DNA from: Anomalospiza imberbis
Taxonomy: Eukaryota > Chordata > Aves > Passeriformes > Viduidae
NCBI RefSeq assembly: GCF_031753505.1
Contig: NC_089691.1
Location: 20,594,085 to 20,658,084 of the forward strand
Direction: 5' to 3'
DNA length: 64,000 nt
The position numbers were made by a program, and so were the translations under genes. Below, one piece after another: positions 11,417 to 23,213 of the stretch (position 1 is the stretch's first letter; every line of letters begins with the position of its first letter). The notes beneath the pieces were generated by a model. The model made no database searches, was not told the origin of the DNA, and was given only the letters and a program-made list of their open reading frames with translations.

Positions 11417-12540
11417 AGACCAAGGGAGCTCCCAGGTAACTGAGGTGAGCGCCCATCATCCCAGAGCAAAGCCCTGATGAGGACCAGAGCTGTGGCCACG
11501 TTTAATGCAGAGCTTGCCTTGGCCCCCTCAGGTTGTGGTGGGACACGATTACACTTCCACAGCTTTGCTCAAGCCTCAGCAAATCATTGCCTTCCTTAAG
11601 GAGATGAGAAGGAGTTGAAATGCTGGGGGTGGGCCTTGGAGGGCTCCAAGACCACTGCTTGCTGTTAGATGCTGAGCTCCTTAGAATAACAAACACTTTG
11701 TTATTTCAGCTTTACAGAGACTTTTATCTTCTCTCAATGCTGGCACTGTACCTTCACCGTCTTTCTCATTAGAGCCCCTTTCTTCTGCCTTCACTCCTGA
11801 CTTTCCTTACACTGTTTGCACTTCTTTATTCTTGTTCCCTATCCGTGTATCAAAACTGTTCTGTTGAAGAGCAAATGTCTGAGAGTGAAGGGTTTTGAGC
11901 ATCAAAAAGCACATTCGATACCCAGAAAGTGCAGCACAAAGGATTAAAAGAACTGAGTGATGCAGTGGAGATTAGAGACAGCAGAGAATGCTAAAGACAC
12001 ACAAAGAGTACAGGAAAGCTAAAATCACTTCAAACATTAATATCCTTCTTTGTCCCATATTCTACAAAAAGTGTTCTGTATCTCAAGCTTGAATCTTTTA
12101 TTCTTTTTTATTTTATTTCAAGAACTTCTCTGATAAGATGAACATCCAAACTTTTTAAAAATTAATGTTGTCATATGGGTATGGGTTAAAATATATATTT
12201 CAGAAATATAATACCTTGTGAGGACTTCTGTTAAACCAATAGTTAGTGCCTGAAAAGCACAGTCATAGAAGTTTTAGTGCTCAAGACCATTAGAGAAGAA
12301 AAAAGAAAAGGCGCAGATGTAATCTTGGAAATGCAATGAGGGTACAAGGAAAAATGGTTTGCATTTTCTCTTCTCATTTCTTTGTCAAATAGTAGAGAAA
12401 AGAGCTTTTACAGGCTACAACCACCAGGTGGATGCTGTGACACAGAGAAGGATATCCATGGAAGGTTTCCTTAAGGAAAGGGTGAAGGAAGGGGCTGTGG
12501 GAGGTTTGGTCGTTGTTAGTTTGGGTTTCCTCGCTGTGTT
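11417..12540. other. Unique sequence, nothing recognised
   Basis: AT-rich in its second half. No gene, RNA or repeat family is recognised. Confidence 0.5.
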
Positions 12541-12592
12541 TTTATTTGTTTGTTTGTAATTTTTGTTTGTTTTTTATTTCCTCCATACAGTT
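12541..12592. repeat. (TTTG)n-like low-complexity tract
   Basis: Consecutive 'tttatttgtttgtttg' and 'ttttgtttgtttttta' stretches form an imperfect TTTG microsatellite. Confidence 0.8.
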
Positions 12593-12617
12593 GAAGATTT
12601 TTGTCACTTCCTGACAG

Positions 12618-12670
12618 GTTTCACTTAGACATTGTCCATCATCCTGATGAGTTTCACTTAGACATTGTCC
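12618..12670. repeat. Short tandem duplication, 33-bp period
   Basis: The 20-mer gtttcacttagacattgtcc occurs exactly at 12618-12637 and again at 12651-12670, separated by 13 unlike bases. The identity of the two copies suggests a recent local duplication. Confidence 0.9.
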
Positions 12671-13501
12671 TGCTGTTCCTGGTTGTGATCTATCCATTGC
12701 ATCTACTGTGAGCAGGAAGAACCTGATGGAAAGTTCTTCAACCTGAAAAAAACCCCATAAAAACCAAAGTAAAACCAAGTAAAGGGATAAGAAGAAAACT
12801 TAACTGAGGTTATACATAATTTTAAGGAACAACAAGAAATTTAAGAACTTCAAGAAAGTTCAGCTGCAATTTCTCAGTTCACTGGAGTTTAAAGCAAAGA
12901 ACATGAAATGAGGTGCTGGAGCAGACAAGTCCTTCCAAGAGAAGAAGGAGAATCCACCCTTTGCAGTGGATCCAGCTCAGTGTACAACATCAAGGTTTTC
13001 CATGGAAACTTCTAAAGATATTTCATCTGGGATGAAGGATGAACAATAACTCCCAAGAATGTCACGTAAATACAGAATTTTTTTTTTTTTCGTTGTTTAC
13101 CTCGAATTTATCTTCTCTTGCTTCTAAAAACACAGTGAGGCCATTCCCATTATTTCCTGCCATGGAGCACGGCAAGGAAAATGTAATATGACCAGCAGAA
13201 CACGAGCTTCGATTGATTCAGCACATCCCATTGCTTGGAATAAAAGGGACACATTCGTTCTCACCAGGGGAACGGGAAGGTGCCGTTCCCCTGGCAACAT
13301 TCGCTTAAGGACTTTTCCCTCCTTAATCATGCAAATTCTCGGCAATTCGGGACAACTGCAATAGGAGGGTTCCACTCTGAGCTTGATCACTTGAAGAACA
13401 GAGCTTCCACAGCCACAGGAATTCAGCATTTGTTGCCCTTAACACAGCAAGGGTTAACTAAGAACCCAGTCCTGCATCTTGACTCCCTTTTATTTTCACA
13501 G
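12671..13501. other. Unique sequence, nothing recognised
   Basis: Includes a T run at about 13079-13090. No gene or repeat family is recognised. Confidence 0.5.
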
Positions 13502-13580
13502 CATCATTAAGGTTTGAAAAGAGCTCCAAGATCACCAAGTCCAACCTTCCATGAATGCCACCATTCCCACAAAACAGCAC
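13502..13580 (-). mobile_element. CR1: CR1 LINE tail fragment
   Basis: Inverted CR1 3' end, 'atcattaaggtttgaaaagagctccaagatcaccaagtccaacc', followed by 'atgccaccattcccacaaaac'. Resembles the chicken-type CR1 3' end. Very short and old. Confidence 0.8.
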
Positions 13581-13899
13581 CGTCCTCCTTTTAAACAGCC
13601 TTGAAATAGCTTTTAAATAGCCTTTAAATAACAAAAAAAAACACATTCGGGTCAATGCTTTCCCTGAGTTTGTAAGACAGTAAAGTTCTGAGCTATTTTA
13701 AATTCCTAACCCACGCCAGCACTTGACTAATTGTCTCTTATTTCTCCCCTAAATCTAAATCATCTGCTTTGGTAATGGAGTTGGAGATTATTTAAAAGGG
13801 GTAAAACCCTGCTGAGTCACTTGTGTGTTTTATTAAATAGTAAAACCCAGAGGTATAAAATGTCAGTCCTACACCCAGAATTCAGAAGTTTCAAGACAG
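13581..13899. other. Unique AT-rich sequence
   Basis: Nothing recognised. Confidence 0.5.
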
Positions 13900-14620
13900 A
13901 TATGAGAGCCCGGAAATTGTAGCTTGTAATTAGAACTAGCAAAGACTCTTTCATCCCATTAAACATCACCTCCATCCTATTTTTCCAATATCATGTGATT
14001 ATGTACTTCATTAAGGCAATTAGAGCATATTTATGAGCAGTCCCCTGTCTCTCCAAGCACGGCTGCTGACTGGGGGTAGGGGAAAATCTTATTTCCAGCT
14101 CTTCCAAAGCTTTTTTCCCCTCTTTCTGTATTTCAAATATTTTAATTAAATCCCTGGGCACAAGTGGATATGATTTAGAAAGCAATTCAGGTCTTTAGGC
14201 CTACACAGATGTCACTTAAAATCATCTTTGAAGGATGACTTCAGAAACAACTAAAACGCCATTAGAGAGTAAATTGGAGGTGCAGGAGTAACAACCTCGA
14301 TTATTTTGACAGCATTCAAGTCAAACAGCAGCTACAAGGAATGTCTGCCCATTAATGCTGATCAGCATTCAGCAGAAGAGCTCATTAGAATATCAGTCAA
14401 GCTTTTTGAACTTTTTTCAATGAAAAGCCTCGATACAATGAAGAATTTGCGAGATGCAGATAAAAACATGAATTTTCATAAAGCGCTAAACATGTAGGAA
14501 ATGAATCTGATTCACAAGGTTAAATATGTCTGCTGAGATCTTTTCGCATGTGGCTCTGCTCTATTGAATTATTTGCAAGAGGTGTTTGATGGGTCTTTCA
14601 AAACTGAATAGTGCAGCAAA
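13900..14620. other. Possible conserved non-coding element
   Basis: Transposon-free sequence with several retained CpG-containing words (acgcc, ctcgat, gcgaga, agcgc) in AT-rich surroundings, and a perfect 16-bp palindrome aatgctgatcagcatt at 14354-14369. It holds a 63-codon frame at 14306-14497 with no recognised domain and no good splice context. The enhancer-like reading is inferred from composition only. Confidence 0.2.
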
Positions 14621-15747
14621 CAGAATCCTGAAGTTAAGATGAAATCAAATATAAAACAAGATAAAATTCAGCTGCTGTCAGGTCTCTTTGCAAATTGAAA
14701 CTTGATTTAGTGCCATGAAGAGGATGGAGTTTTTTTCACTGAGTTTTGAGCAAATCTGGATCCCGTTTAGAGCAGGTGACTGGGAAGCAGCAGGGCTCAG
14801 TCCCTCCTGCAAACCCCGCACTTGGGGCAGCTCCTGAGAGCTCAGAGGTGATTTAGGATTTATGCCAGCGACCCATGGCGACAGAAACACTCTAACCCAG
14901 TGCTGTGGTTGAGCTGCTGCAGGATCAGCTCCTTTGCCAGCCCTCTCACCCAGCAGAGGCTCCACCATTTCAGAGCAACAGGGACCTGTCCTCCCGCATC
15001 ATCATTTCCTCACAGCACCAGAGCCCCTGAGCTCTCCTACACGCAAGGGTGAAATAAAGCCCCTTCTGACCATTCCTGCTTCGCAGGCACCACGGGGAAG
15101 GAAACAATACCACAGCAGAAAGCAAGAAGTGCAAGTTCTCATGGCAAAATCAACAGCCCTAAAGCACCACAGCTGCCCTGCCTGCTCTGAGCTGAACGCA
15201 AATTTGCAGTGCTTTGAGACAGCCACACACACAAAATTATTTTCAGGCTTTTGGGATTCAAAGCGAACTCTCTTTAGCAAGCGCCACATTTTTTTTTTTC
15301 AGTACATGCTTCCCATAGTCTTTTATGCCTGTGCCAGCTGGGTCAAGTGATATTATCTCTGATTTCTGTGGCTACTTAAACAACTTACTGCATTCTCCTT
15401 AAACATGCAAAGGGTAAAGGCAGTGCGGAATCCGCATAATGGTGGCAATTTTGTGTCTGTCAAAGTGCTGCTGACAAAACTTGGAGTAGATAATGGAAAT
15501 TTTAGAGATTATATAGAAGGAGGCAGTTCAGGAATTCAGAGGTAAAGGTAACCTAAGGCTTCATTGCTTCTACAGTTCTAATTTCTGTATGCCGTGCCTT
15601 TCCAGTTATTGTCACCGAGGTCATTATTCCCAAAGGAAAATAACCAGGATTCTGCTTCCTGTGGCTACATTTTCTCTCATTACCTTATAAAACAGAATTG
15701 GCAGAGTTTTCATCCTCCAGGGAATTAGAATTGATACCCAATCGCTT
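14621..15747. other. Unique sequence, nothing recognised
   Basis: The 138-codon plus-strand frame at 14934-15350 has no recognisable domain and no obvious coding bias. A competing frame runs antisense. No repeat family is identified. Confidence 0.5.
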
Positions 15748-16440
15748 CGAGAGCAGCAGAGGAAATGCACATGGGAACACAAAGCATCGCACAGCCACCA
15801 GTTTATCAGCGACCAGGTCTGCGAGTCCAAAACTGAAACTTAATTCTTACGACAGTTCCCCAGACCCTCAGTCAGGTTACTTGTCCGGGCTCACTCCCTG
15901 ATTGGGGTGGCCCGGAAAGGTGGAAAAGTCTCTCTTCTAACTTGTGCCTCCAAAGAAAGACTCAGTAGTCTTCAGTCGTCCGGTCTTAAGGTAGTTTGTT
16001 GTATGTTATCTAAAAGATTTCTCCCTGAGCTGCTGCGGTCCGTTCATCAGTCAGGCAAAGGCACACTCTGACACCCAGGGGGCTGGTGCCCTCTTTTATA
16101 TCACACATTACCTGTTAAATGTTTATGGTTTTACCCCAATGCCCATCACCTATATTGAACAGTGACTTTCTACTCTAAACCAATCTGTGAGTGCCAACAT
16201 CACCAGGAACATGGAGGTTAGGAAGGAGAAGGAAGGAGGACAGGGCACACCCAAGTCCCTCCATCTTAGAACTTCTGACCCCCATGTACAAAACTCAGAC
16301 CCCTCTGTACAAGGCCTAAAACCCCCCTGTACAGCACTCAAAAACTCTTCCTCTCACTTTGTGACTACCTCTACACCGTCGTTATCTGCTGGAGCCAAAG
16401 GAAAAGCGTCAAGGACCCTTCCTCTCTCCTCTTTCCACAC
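15748..16440 (-). mobile_element. Solitary endogenous-retrovirus LTR (minus strand)
   Basis: Read on the minus strand, the segment has a TATA-type promoter (tgatataaaagagggcacc, plus positions about 16088-16106) with about 330 bases upstream as U3 and an R/U5-like part downstream. The body words 'gactttctactctaaaccaatctgtgagtgcc' resemble a songbird ERV LTR I know. The bases cgctt occur at both edges (15743-15747 and 16441-16445), a possible 5-bp target duplication, although the ends are not the usual TG...CA. No internal retroviral genes adjoin it. Confidence 0.6.
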
Positions 16441-16670
16441 CGCTTGTGGAAGTTTTGTCTGTAAGAGAGCAAACCGAGGTGGTTTTGGACGTTTCTTTCC
16501 TGTTCGGAACTAAAATAAAACGATCTCATTTTTCATTTGTTAACTGGGGCCATCTGAGGCAGATTCCTTGAGCTGCAGGGAAGGGAGGTGATAACACTGA
16601 GGGCTGAGCTGCAGGGAATTGCTAGAAGTGCCCAGGACTGGTTCCTTGGGCAGAGCAGCGATAGTGGAGT
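16441..16670. other. Unique sequence between LTR and CR1
   Basis: Nothing recognised. Confidence 0.5.
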
Positions 16671-16849
16671 GGCAAAGGTTTCCCAGAGCAGCTGTGGCTG
16701 CCCCTGGATCCCTGGAGGAGTCCAAGGCCAGGCTGGACAGGGCTTGGAGCAGCCTGGGGCAGTGGAAGGTGTCCTTGCCCGTGGTACAGAATAGCACTGG
16801 ATGGGCATTAAAGTCCCTTCCAACCCAAACCCTTCTGTGATTCAATGGT
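16671..16849 (+). mobile_element. CR1: CR1 LINE 3' fragment
   Basis: Contains 'tcccagagcagctgtggctgcccctggatccctgg', 'caaggccaggctggacagggcttggagcagcctggggcagtggaaggtgtcc' and the tail 'caacccaaacccttctgtgattcaatgg'. Low divergence from the songbird form. Confidence 0.93.
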
Positions 16850-18139
16850 TCTAATAAACAATTTACCAGGTTTATGGAGGTGCTGTTAGTTGTATTTTTA
16901 TTTCTCTGTTCTTGAAACTGCTTTGTGGAAAAGAGCAGAAATGTCAGAGGATTGGGCGAGGAAAACGCCCACTGCCCACAGCCAGGATGCTTCACCTCTC
17001 TGTGGATTATTTCTGAACTCGAGCCTGGCAGTCCGTGCTGGAAATGAGCATTGCTCTGTAGACTTTCTCAGGGAATCACAGGAGACAAACTTTTCCTTGC
17101 TTTTCCTTCAGCAGGAGCAGAGCATGTGTCTGCTTTTATCAGTCAGCGCAGCCCACGGAGAGCCAGCAGGGCCCTAGGTGACACCTTTGGGGGAGGCTGG
17201 CACCAGCCCTGTCCCTCCCTTAACATCTTGCATTTATTTTCCTATTGGGCTCTTCACTTTCAGCATCCTCTCCCTCATCTGATCTGCCTTCTTACACTTT
17301 TATACTCTTAACTGTTGTCGCAGAGGTTAAAAAATACAGGAAAATTAGGGTTTTGGGCTCATCTAAGTACACGTTCGAGTGTCAGCCTGCTTGCTGAGTG
17401 GTCTGTGTTGTGTTGTTGAATCTCGGAATTGATTTTGGTCTGCAGCGGAGTTCAGCTTCCAGGGAGTCAGCTGAGACAGGCAAGAAAATTTTTCGGAAGG
17501 GAAGAAGGAAAGAATTCCCAGAGGGAAGGCTCGGGGGTGGACTCACCGATCGCCCTGGGGCTCATCTGTGCAGCTGGAGCTTCCTGAGAAGGACAGGTCC
17601 GCTGATCGCCCTCGGTCCCCACATCACCTCGGGTCAGTGAAAGTGGCATGTCTAGTGTAACCCAAAATGAAAGGAAAAAAAACAACCAAACAAACATAAA
17701 ACTACTTTCCCCCCTAGATCTTCACAAAATCTATCAAGAAACAATAAGAACTTTCTCCGCTAGAAAATCTACAGCAGCTTAACTCACACTTAAGCAGTAA
17801 ATTTCCTAAATACCTTAACACAGAGAATGGCACCAAGATTGCCTGCAAATCTGCTGGCACTTTGTAGAATTTCCGTGTTTCCAAGAGCTCAGGCTATTAA
17901 TCTGCTGGGTAGTTAGCAGCTTATCTCATTCTTATCTCCAAACCACTCTCCAAACCTGTCTGTAACGTTTAACTTCTCTAATCACTGAGGGTTTTAAGGG
18001 TGAAATCCAGGCAGAGATAACAGCTGCCAAGTGCCACATCACACCACAATTCAAGGTGAAAACAACTTCCTCTGGCAAAGTAGAGGTGGAAGAAGGCCGA
18101 AAAAAGAGAAAGGGGTGGATGATGTGGAGGTGGGGAGGC
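16850..18139. other. Unique sequence, nothing recognised
   Basis: Mixed composition with no recognisable repeat. Open frames of 60-95 codons on both strands lack domains. Confidence 0.5.
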
Positions 18140-18293
18140 TGTCCAGAGCAGCTGTGCCTGTCCCTGCATCCCTGGAAGTGTCCCAGACCAGGTTGGACAG
18201 GACTTGGAGCAGCCTGGGACAGTGGAATATGTCCCTGCCCATGGCAGGGGTGGAACGGGATGTCTTCTACCCAAACAATTCTATAATTTTATG
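18140..18293 (+). mobile_element. CR1: CR1 LINE 3' fragment
   Basis: Contains 'gtccagagcagctgtgcctgtccctgcatccctggaagtgtcc', 'aggttggacaggacttggagcagcctgggacagtgg' and the tail 'caaacaattctataatttta'. A short deletion removes part of the usual 'gatctttaaggtcccttcc' block. Confidence 0.92.
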
Positions 18294-18870
18294 GCCAGGG
18301 TTAATAACTCACAACTCCCGTGGCTTAGGCCAGTCAAGACCTCAATTAAGTTTCTAATTGCTACAAGTCCATAGAAATTAGTCTTCATTCTTAATTTGCA
18401 TTAAAAGGGGTGTTTTAGGTACGCTGCACTGAGGGAACACCTTGGCTGAGGCTGCCCAGCCCAGTCTGGCCCAAATTGCTCAGTAGTGCTGACAGTGACT
18501 GATCAACACTAAACACAAGAACCACAGAACACCTAAGGACGCTGCTCCTATGAGACTTTTCAGAATCAAAATAGCATTTTTCCCAGAGTTTCTAAAACCA
18601 GCTATTTCAAGCTAAGCAAGGGTTATTGATTGTAGTCATAAAGTGTTGGTAGCTTTGAAGTGCACTCCTTTCTCCAACAAAATGAGAAGTTCTTTTCCCC
18701 ATGTTCTTAAAATACGGGGCAAAGATGGAGAAGGGGAATAGGGAGGTTTATAGCAGCAAGGCCTGTGGTTGAGTTGTTTGCTTTTTTCTCTTTCTCTCTG
18801 GATACCCAGAGGATTCTGAAAACTTCATATTTTTCTTACCCAAGATGGAGAATATTCAAGGTCAAACCTC
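18294..18870. other. Unique sequence, nothing recognised
   Basis: Nothing recognised. Confidence 0.5.
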
Positions 18871-18930
18871 TTCCACCACTAACAAAGTCTGGATTTGAAC
18901 CTGGTTCCCTCATAACCTTTTGTTCCTGAG
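18871..18930 (-). mobile_element. Possible MIR-like SINE remnant
   Basis: On the minus strand the words aaccaggttcaaatccagac and, about 40 bases later, gaccttgaa follow the order of the MIR core: a tRNA-type B box, then the 'tgtgaccttgg' block. The match is short and gapped. A chance resemblance cannot be excluded. Confidence 0.2.
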
Positions 18931-20104
18931 GATTTGGGGAGGACTCTCTCTCTTTGACCAGAGGTACTCCTACAGGAGCATAAATGCCCAGAAAAATAGA
19001 TGCAGGAAGGGTCCTCTGCCTTCAGAAAAGGCGTTCACACAAGAGAATCGGTGTCTTTCTTTTTTCTTCTTGCTGCCTCTAACAAGGTGAACAAGGGATA
19101 ACAAAAGTTTAAGTACCTGGAGATCAGCCTCTGATGTTCTCATTTTATTTTCACAATATTCTTTGACTAAAAGAAAAAAGAAGCTAAAAGCTGAATAAAA
19201 CACTGGAAAACTTCAGTTCTTCATTTTCTGCGTACTAATGGGAGCAGCACAGAAGTTTTTTTCATTTCAAAAAATACAAATTAATGTTCAAATCTTTCAT
19301 TTCCTTTGTTGGGACAGATGATATGACATTTTGTCAGTTCATACGCAAATAGGTGCAGTGTATTGTTTGAATTCTCGATCATCTGGAGAGGAAATGCTGC
19401 TGACATTGAACTTTCAATACTGTGTTATTAAAAACCCACACTTTAGGGGAGCAAAAAAAGATTTTTTTTTTTTCACTTCGTGTACAAGCTGTGCTTTTGT
19501 TCCCAGCAGACAAGCTAATATTGTGTGGGGGAAAAAAAGGAAAAAATAAAATCTTGAGATTTTTCTCCCAGACCAAGGCAGAAAGAATAGGGATGGCTTA
19601 GAAACTTGTATATTAAATTCTGAGGTCTAAAGGCAAACATGCCTTTAACTTCACACTGAGCAGAACGTGCTCTTGCTGCTTTGGCAGTTATCACACGTTT
19701 GACACTGAAGGAGCTGCTGAATCCCAATTAGGGATGGGAAGATTTCCCAGGGTCCAGGCTTTTTGAAGATTTTTTGCAAACTCGCTGCTTATTCAAACTT
19801 TCTTAAGAATTTTAGGTAGGGCTTTTCCTCTAAAACAGGTCACAGAACATCTGGAGGTCTACAAACCTCTTGGTACCAGAGCACCAAATGTTAGAGCCAG
19901 CACTTCTATTTCCATGAACATTTCTAATGCCCTCTAATCATAAACCTGTAATTCAACACAGAGATAAGAGGAGCTGGAAAAACTGAAACTAAAGGTCAGA
20001 TTGAGCAGATGAAAGGTCTGCTGGAAAGGTGGAATTGGATTCCTGGTGGGTCTGGGTGTAGGCAAGGAGTAAACCCCTGAAATCAAGGGAATAACAGCAG
20101 CATC
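18931..20104. other. Unique sequence, nothing recognised
   Basis: Contains short T runs (about 19464-19475) and nothing else recognised. Confidence 0.5.
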
Positions 20105-20250
20105 CTACTGGGAGTGCCCATCCCTGGAGGTGTCCAGGGAATTCCTGGATGTGGCACTCAGGGCTCTGGGCTGGGGACAAGGTGGGGATGGGGCACAGCT
20201 TGGGCTGGATGGGCTGGGAGGGCTTTTTCAACCTCAATCATTCTGTGACC
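20105..20250 (+). mobile_element. CR1: CR1 LINE 3' fragment
   Basis: Contains 'tgcccatccctggaggtgtccagggaattcctggatgtggcactcagggctctgggctggggacaaggtgg' and the tail 'ctttttcaacctcaatcattctgtgacc'. It runs directly into the tandem repeat that follows. Confidence 0.9.
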
Positions 20251-20425
20251 CTTTGAAACTCCAAAGGGGATGGTCACAGCTTGGATTCAATGATCTTAGA
20301 GCTCTGTTCCAGCCTCAGTGATCCTGTGATCCTTTGAAACTCCAAAGGGGATGGTCACAGCTTGGATTCAGTGATCTTAGAGCTCTGTTCCAGCCTCAGT
20401 GATCCTGTGATCCTTTGAAACTTCA
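20251..20425 (+). repeat. 81-bp tandem duplication built from a CR1 tail
   Basis: The word ctttgaaact starts at 20251, (one base short) at 20332, and again at 20413, giving an exact 81-bp period with two full units and the start of a third. Each unit contains 'gattcaatgatcttagagctctgttccagcctcagtgatcctgtgat', itself a CR1 3' end. The units differ by about one base, so the duplication is recent or homogenised. Confidence 0.95.
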
Positions 20426-21330
20426 AGAGTCTATTGCTGAAACAAGACAATAGCAGATTTGGGCTAAAGATGATGACTTGGATTCATTTCACCTGACTTC
20501 ACTCAATTACATGTTTGGAGCTTAAACTCCTCATGTGTTTCCTCCACAGTGTGAAAGTCTTTTGTTCTGGGTGAAGACATGAGTAAACCCTCCAGAGTGA
20601 TTTGTTCCACCCTAAGATGATCTGTTCTGTTCAATGCTTCACTCTCTGCTGAACAGGGAATGGCTTGGAGTGTAACTCTCCAACTGGGGAATTCAGCCTT
20701 TTACATCCTTCTACAAAGATTCTCCTGGTTCTTCTTTCACCTTCATTGACATAAATAACAATTAAACCCATTTAAATCCTTGACATAAAACCAATTTCTA
20801 AAACTGAGTACGTTTTTGTAGTGAAAAGATTTTTTTTTCCAAAAGGAAAATACCTCAAAAGGCACCAAATCCAACACAAGAAAGCTGAAAATTTTATATC
20901 TTGAATATTTAACCATTTTACCTGGAAAGAAATCCCTCCACAGCTCTTTCAGATAAATTTAAGAAGGATTTTGAAAACATGCAAGTATTGATTAAAGCTG
21001 AAAATCAGAATTTCCCTTCTGAAGGGAATTATGAAATGCTAATTTTTTTAACATTCCAGTACAAACTGCTGAAGCATCAGCATATTTCCACATATGCCAC
21101 ATTTTTATTAAGAATTTAATTAACCATTTTAATTAAAAATACCAGTTTTTGGCTGGCTAAATGTGAAATAACTGGGATGATGAAAAATGATACCAATAAA
21201 TAATTTTAAAACTCAGTGAACCCCTCTCCAAAGCTGTCCTGAGGAACATTTTGATGATCTCTGTAATCAGGACACTCTTTTCCCATGCTTTATAGGGATT
21301 GCTTTGCTACAGGGTTTTAGACAATGTTTT
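20426..21330. other. Unique AT-rich sequence
   Basis: Nothing recognised. Confidence 0.5.
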
Positions 21331-21449
21331 CCATAGAATCCCAGAATGATTTGAGTTGGATGGCACCTCAAAGTCCATCCAGTTCCACCCCTTGTCAGGG
21401 ACACCTTCCACTCCAAGTCTATCCATCCTGGGATTGAACACTTCCAGCA
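21331..21449 (-). mobile_element. CR1: CR1 LINE 3'-end fragment
   Basis: Inverted copy: 'ccatagaatcccagaatgatttgagttggatggcacctcaaagtccatcc', 'cagggacaccttccact' and 'gggattgaacacttccag'. Short and diverged. Confidence 0.9.
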
Positions 21450-21634
21450 AAATGAATAGCATAAAGAACTGACAAAATTCCAAGAAAACTTTTTAAAGTT
21501 CAAATTCACAGAAAAATAATAAATAGAGTTTTAAAGGTATTTAGACAATGATAATAGGGAGAAACCACAAGTGACTCTGTGCCCAAGTCTATAAAGTGGA
21601 CACAGAACACCAGTGATGACACACAGGATTAACC

Positions 21635-22160
21635 TGCTGCTGGAATCTGAAATGCAGGGAGTCCTCAGAACTTTGGGCTCCTAAGCCAAAGCTTAGAATT
21701 AAACACAAGATTTGATCTGAGACCTTAGAAAAGGCTTCTAAACTTGGGCGCTAGAAGCGAGAATGTGGATTTGTATTTTAAAGCAGAGACACGTTAAGTG
21801 GAGGAAAGTTTAGAGTTTTAGAGTTTAAGATACAGAAAAAAAAGGTAGTTAAAAAGGTAAGCAAGAAGTTTAGAATGCAGTACTGGAGGTTTGTGTGTCG
21901 TAACAGGATGGGCTAAGAAAGCTGACATTGTAGCACAGGTCCATAAGATGAAATATTTAAGGATTGAGTCAAAAGCATAAATATCCCTGTTAGCAGGGTT
22001 TTGTTGGTCAATAAATCCTTAGGAGGTCGTGTGACTAAGGGTCTTGTGGCCTTCTGAACCACGCTGTGAGATGTGAGCAGAACTCACCCTTCCTGCCTGT
22101 GTAGAAGATAAGAACAATAAACTTCATCATCTAAAAAACTCAGAGGTTCCGTCTCTAACT
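21635..22160 (+). mobile_element. Solitary endogenous-retrovirus LTR
   Basis: Shows the LTR order on the plus strand. A long U3 with 'gatctgagaccttagaaaaggcttctaaac' leads to TATA-like 'aaatatttaagg' (about 21951). Polyadenylation signals aataaa follow near 22011 and 22113, then a U5-like end 'cagaggttccgtctctaactc'. The start is placed at tgctgctggaatctg because related songbird LTRs begin this way. Imperfect 5-bp flanks (taacc/taact) might be a target duplication. No adjacent gag-pol-env sequence. Confidence 0.6.
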
Positions 22161-22950
22161 CATCCAAAATTCCTTCAAAAATCCCCAGAATCTGCAAATT
22201 TCTCTGTACCATTACATCATCTGGTGTGTTTCTAGAAGTACTTTTCCCAGGAATAGTCTTCCTGCACCAGTTTCTCCATGCTGAAAATTCCACATATTTT
22301 CTGCCGGTACATTCATTAGGCTCGCAGCAAGCAGAGAAAGCGGTTGTTGCTGCTCTCAGCACCACACTTCTATCTCACTTCCTAGGCTTTAGCTCCTGGC
22401 CTGACCTGACTGCTAATATATTCTCACACTATTCAGAGTTGTATTTTTCTCAATGAAACATGACCTACTTGCTTCCACCTGCATGTCCCAACTCACCCTT
22501 GCAAGGCTTGTTGTGCTTCAGAGCTGTCAGTCGAACGCGTGGGGTGGGAGAGGGAATTTTGGAGCAAAGCCTCCACCTGCCATTACCAGTGGTGGGACTT
22601 AAAGTGCTTATGGAGACATGAGAAGGGTTTGATCACAGCCTTTCCTCTGGGCCCAATTCTACCACCTGGATTCACGGATAATTCCTCTGCAAGAAGCTCC
22701 TGTGAGCTCAAATTGGATCGTTTATTATTGATATTACGAGGTTGGATGTAAGTGGATCTTTGAGGTAATGCAGGAGGGTAAAAGACAGGAACTTTCCCTA
22801 GGCAGGTACCTTCCAGGATGGAAAGAAAAGAGTTGTTTGACCTTTACTTCCAGTGCTAGACCTGGATGGAGACCAGAGGGAGGAGGGATGAAGGAAGCTT
22901 AATGGATCTCCAGTGATGCCAACTCCTTGAATGCAGGATTCTCTGAAATT
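22161..22950. other. Unique sequence, nothing recognised
   Basis: Nothing recognised. Short frames only. Confidence 0.5.
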
Positions 22951-23213
22951 GGCTTAAAACTGAAAGAGAGTAGGTTTAGATGAGATATTAGGGGAAAAAA
23001 AAAAAACCTTCCTGTGAGGGTGGGCCAGCCCTGGCACAGGGTGACCACAGCATCTGTGGCTGCCCCTGGATCCCTGGCAGTGCCCAAGGCCAGGCTGGAC
23101 AGGGCTTGGAGCAGCCTGGGACAGTGGAAGGTGTCCCTGCCATGGCAGGGGGTGGGATGGGATGAGCTTTAATTTTCCTCCTAACCTAAGCAATTTTGGG
23201 ATTCTATGAAATC
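22951..23213 (+). mobile_element. CR1: CR1 LINE 3' fragment
   Basis: One of the longer plus-strand copies. It reads 'ggcttaaaactgaaagagagtaggtttagatgagatattagggg', an A run, 'ccttcctgtgagggtgggccagccctggcacagggtg', 'ggctggacagggcttggagcagcctgggacagtggaaggtgtccctgcc' and the tail 'gcaattttgggattctatga'. Confidence 0.95.

Noticed and set aside
14934..15350. 138-codon plus-strand frame
   Set aside because: No domain or splice context, and a long antisense frame overlaps it.
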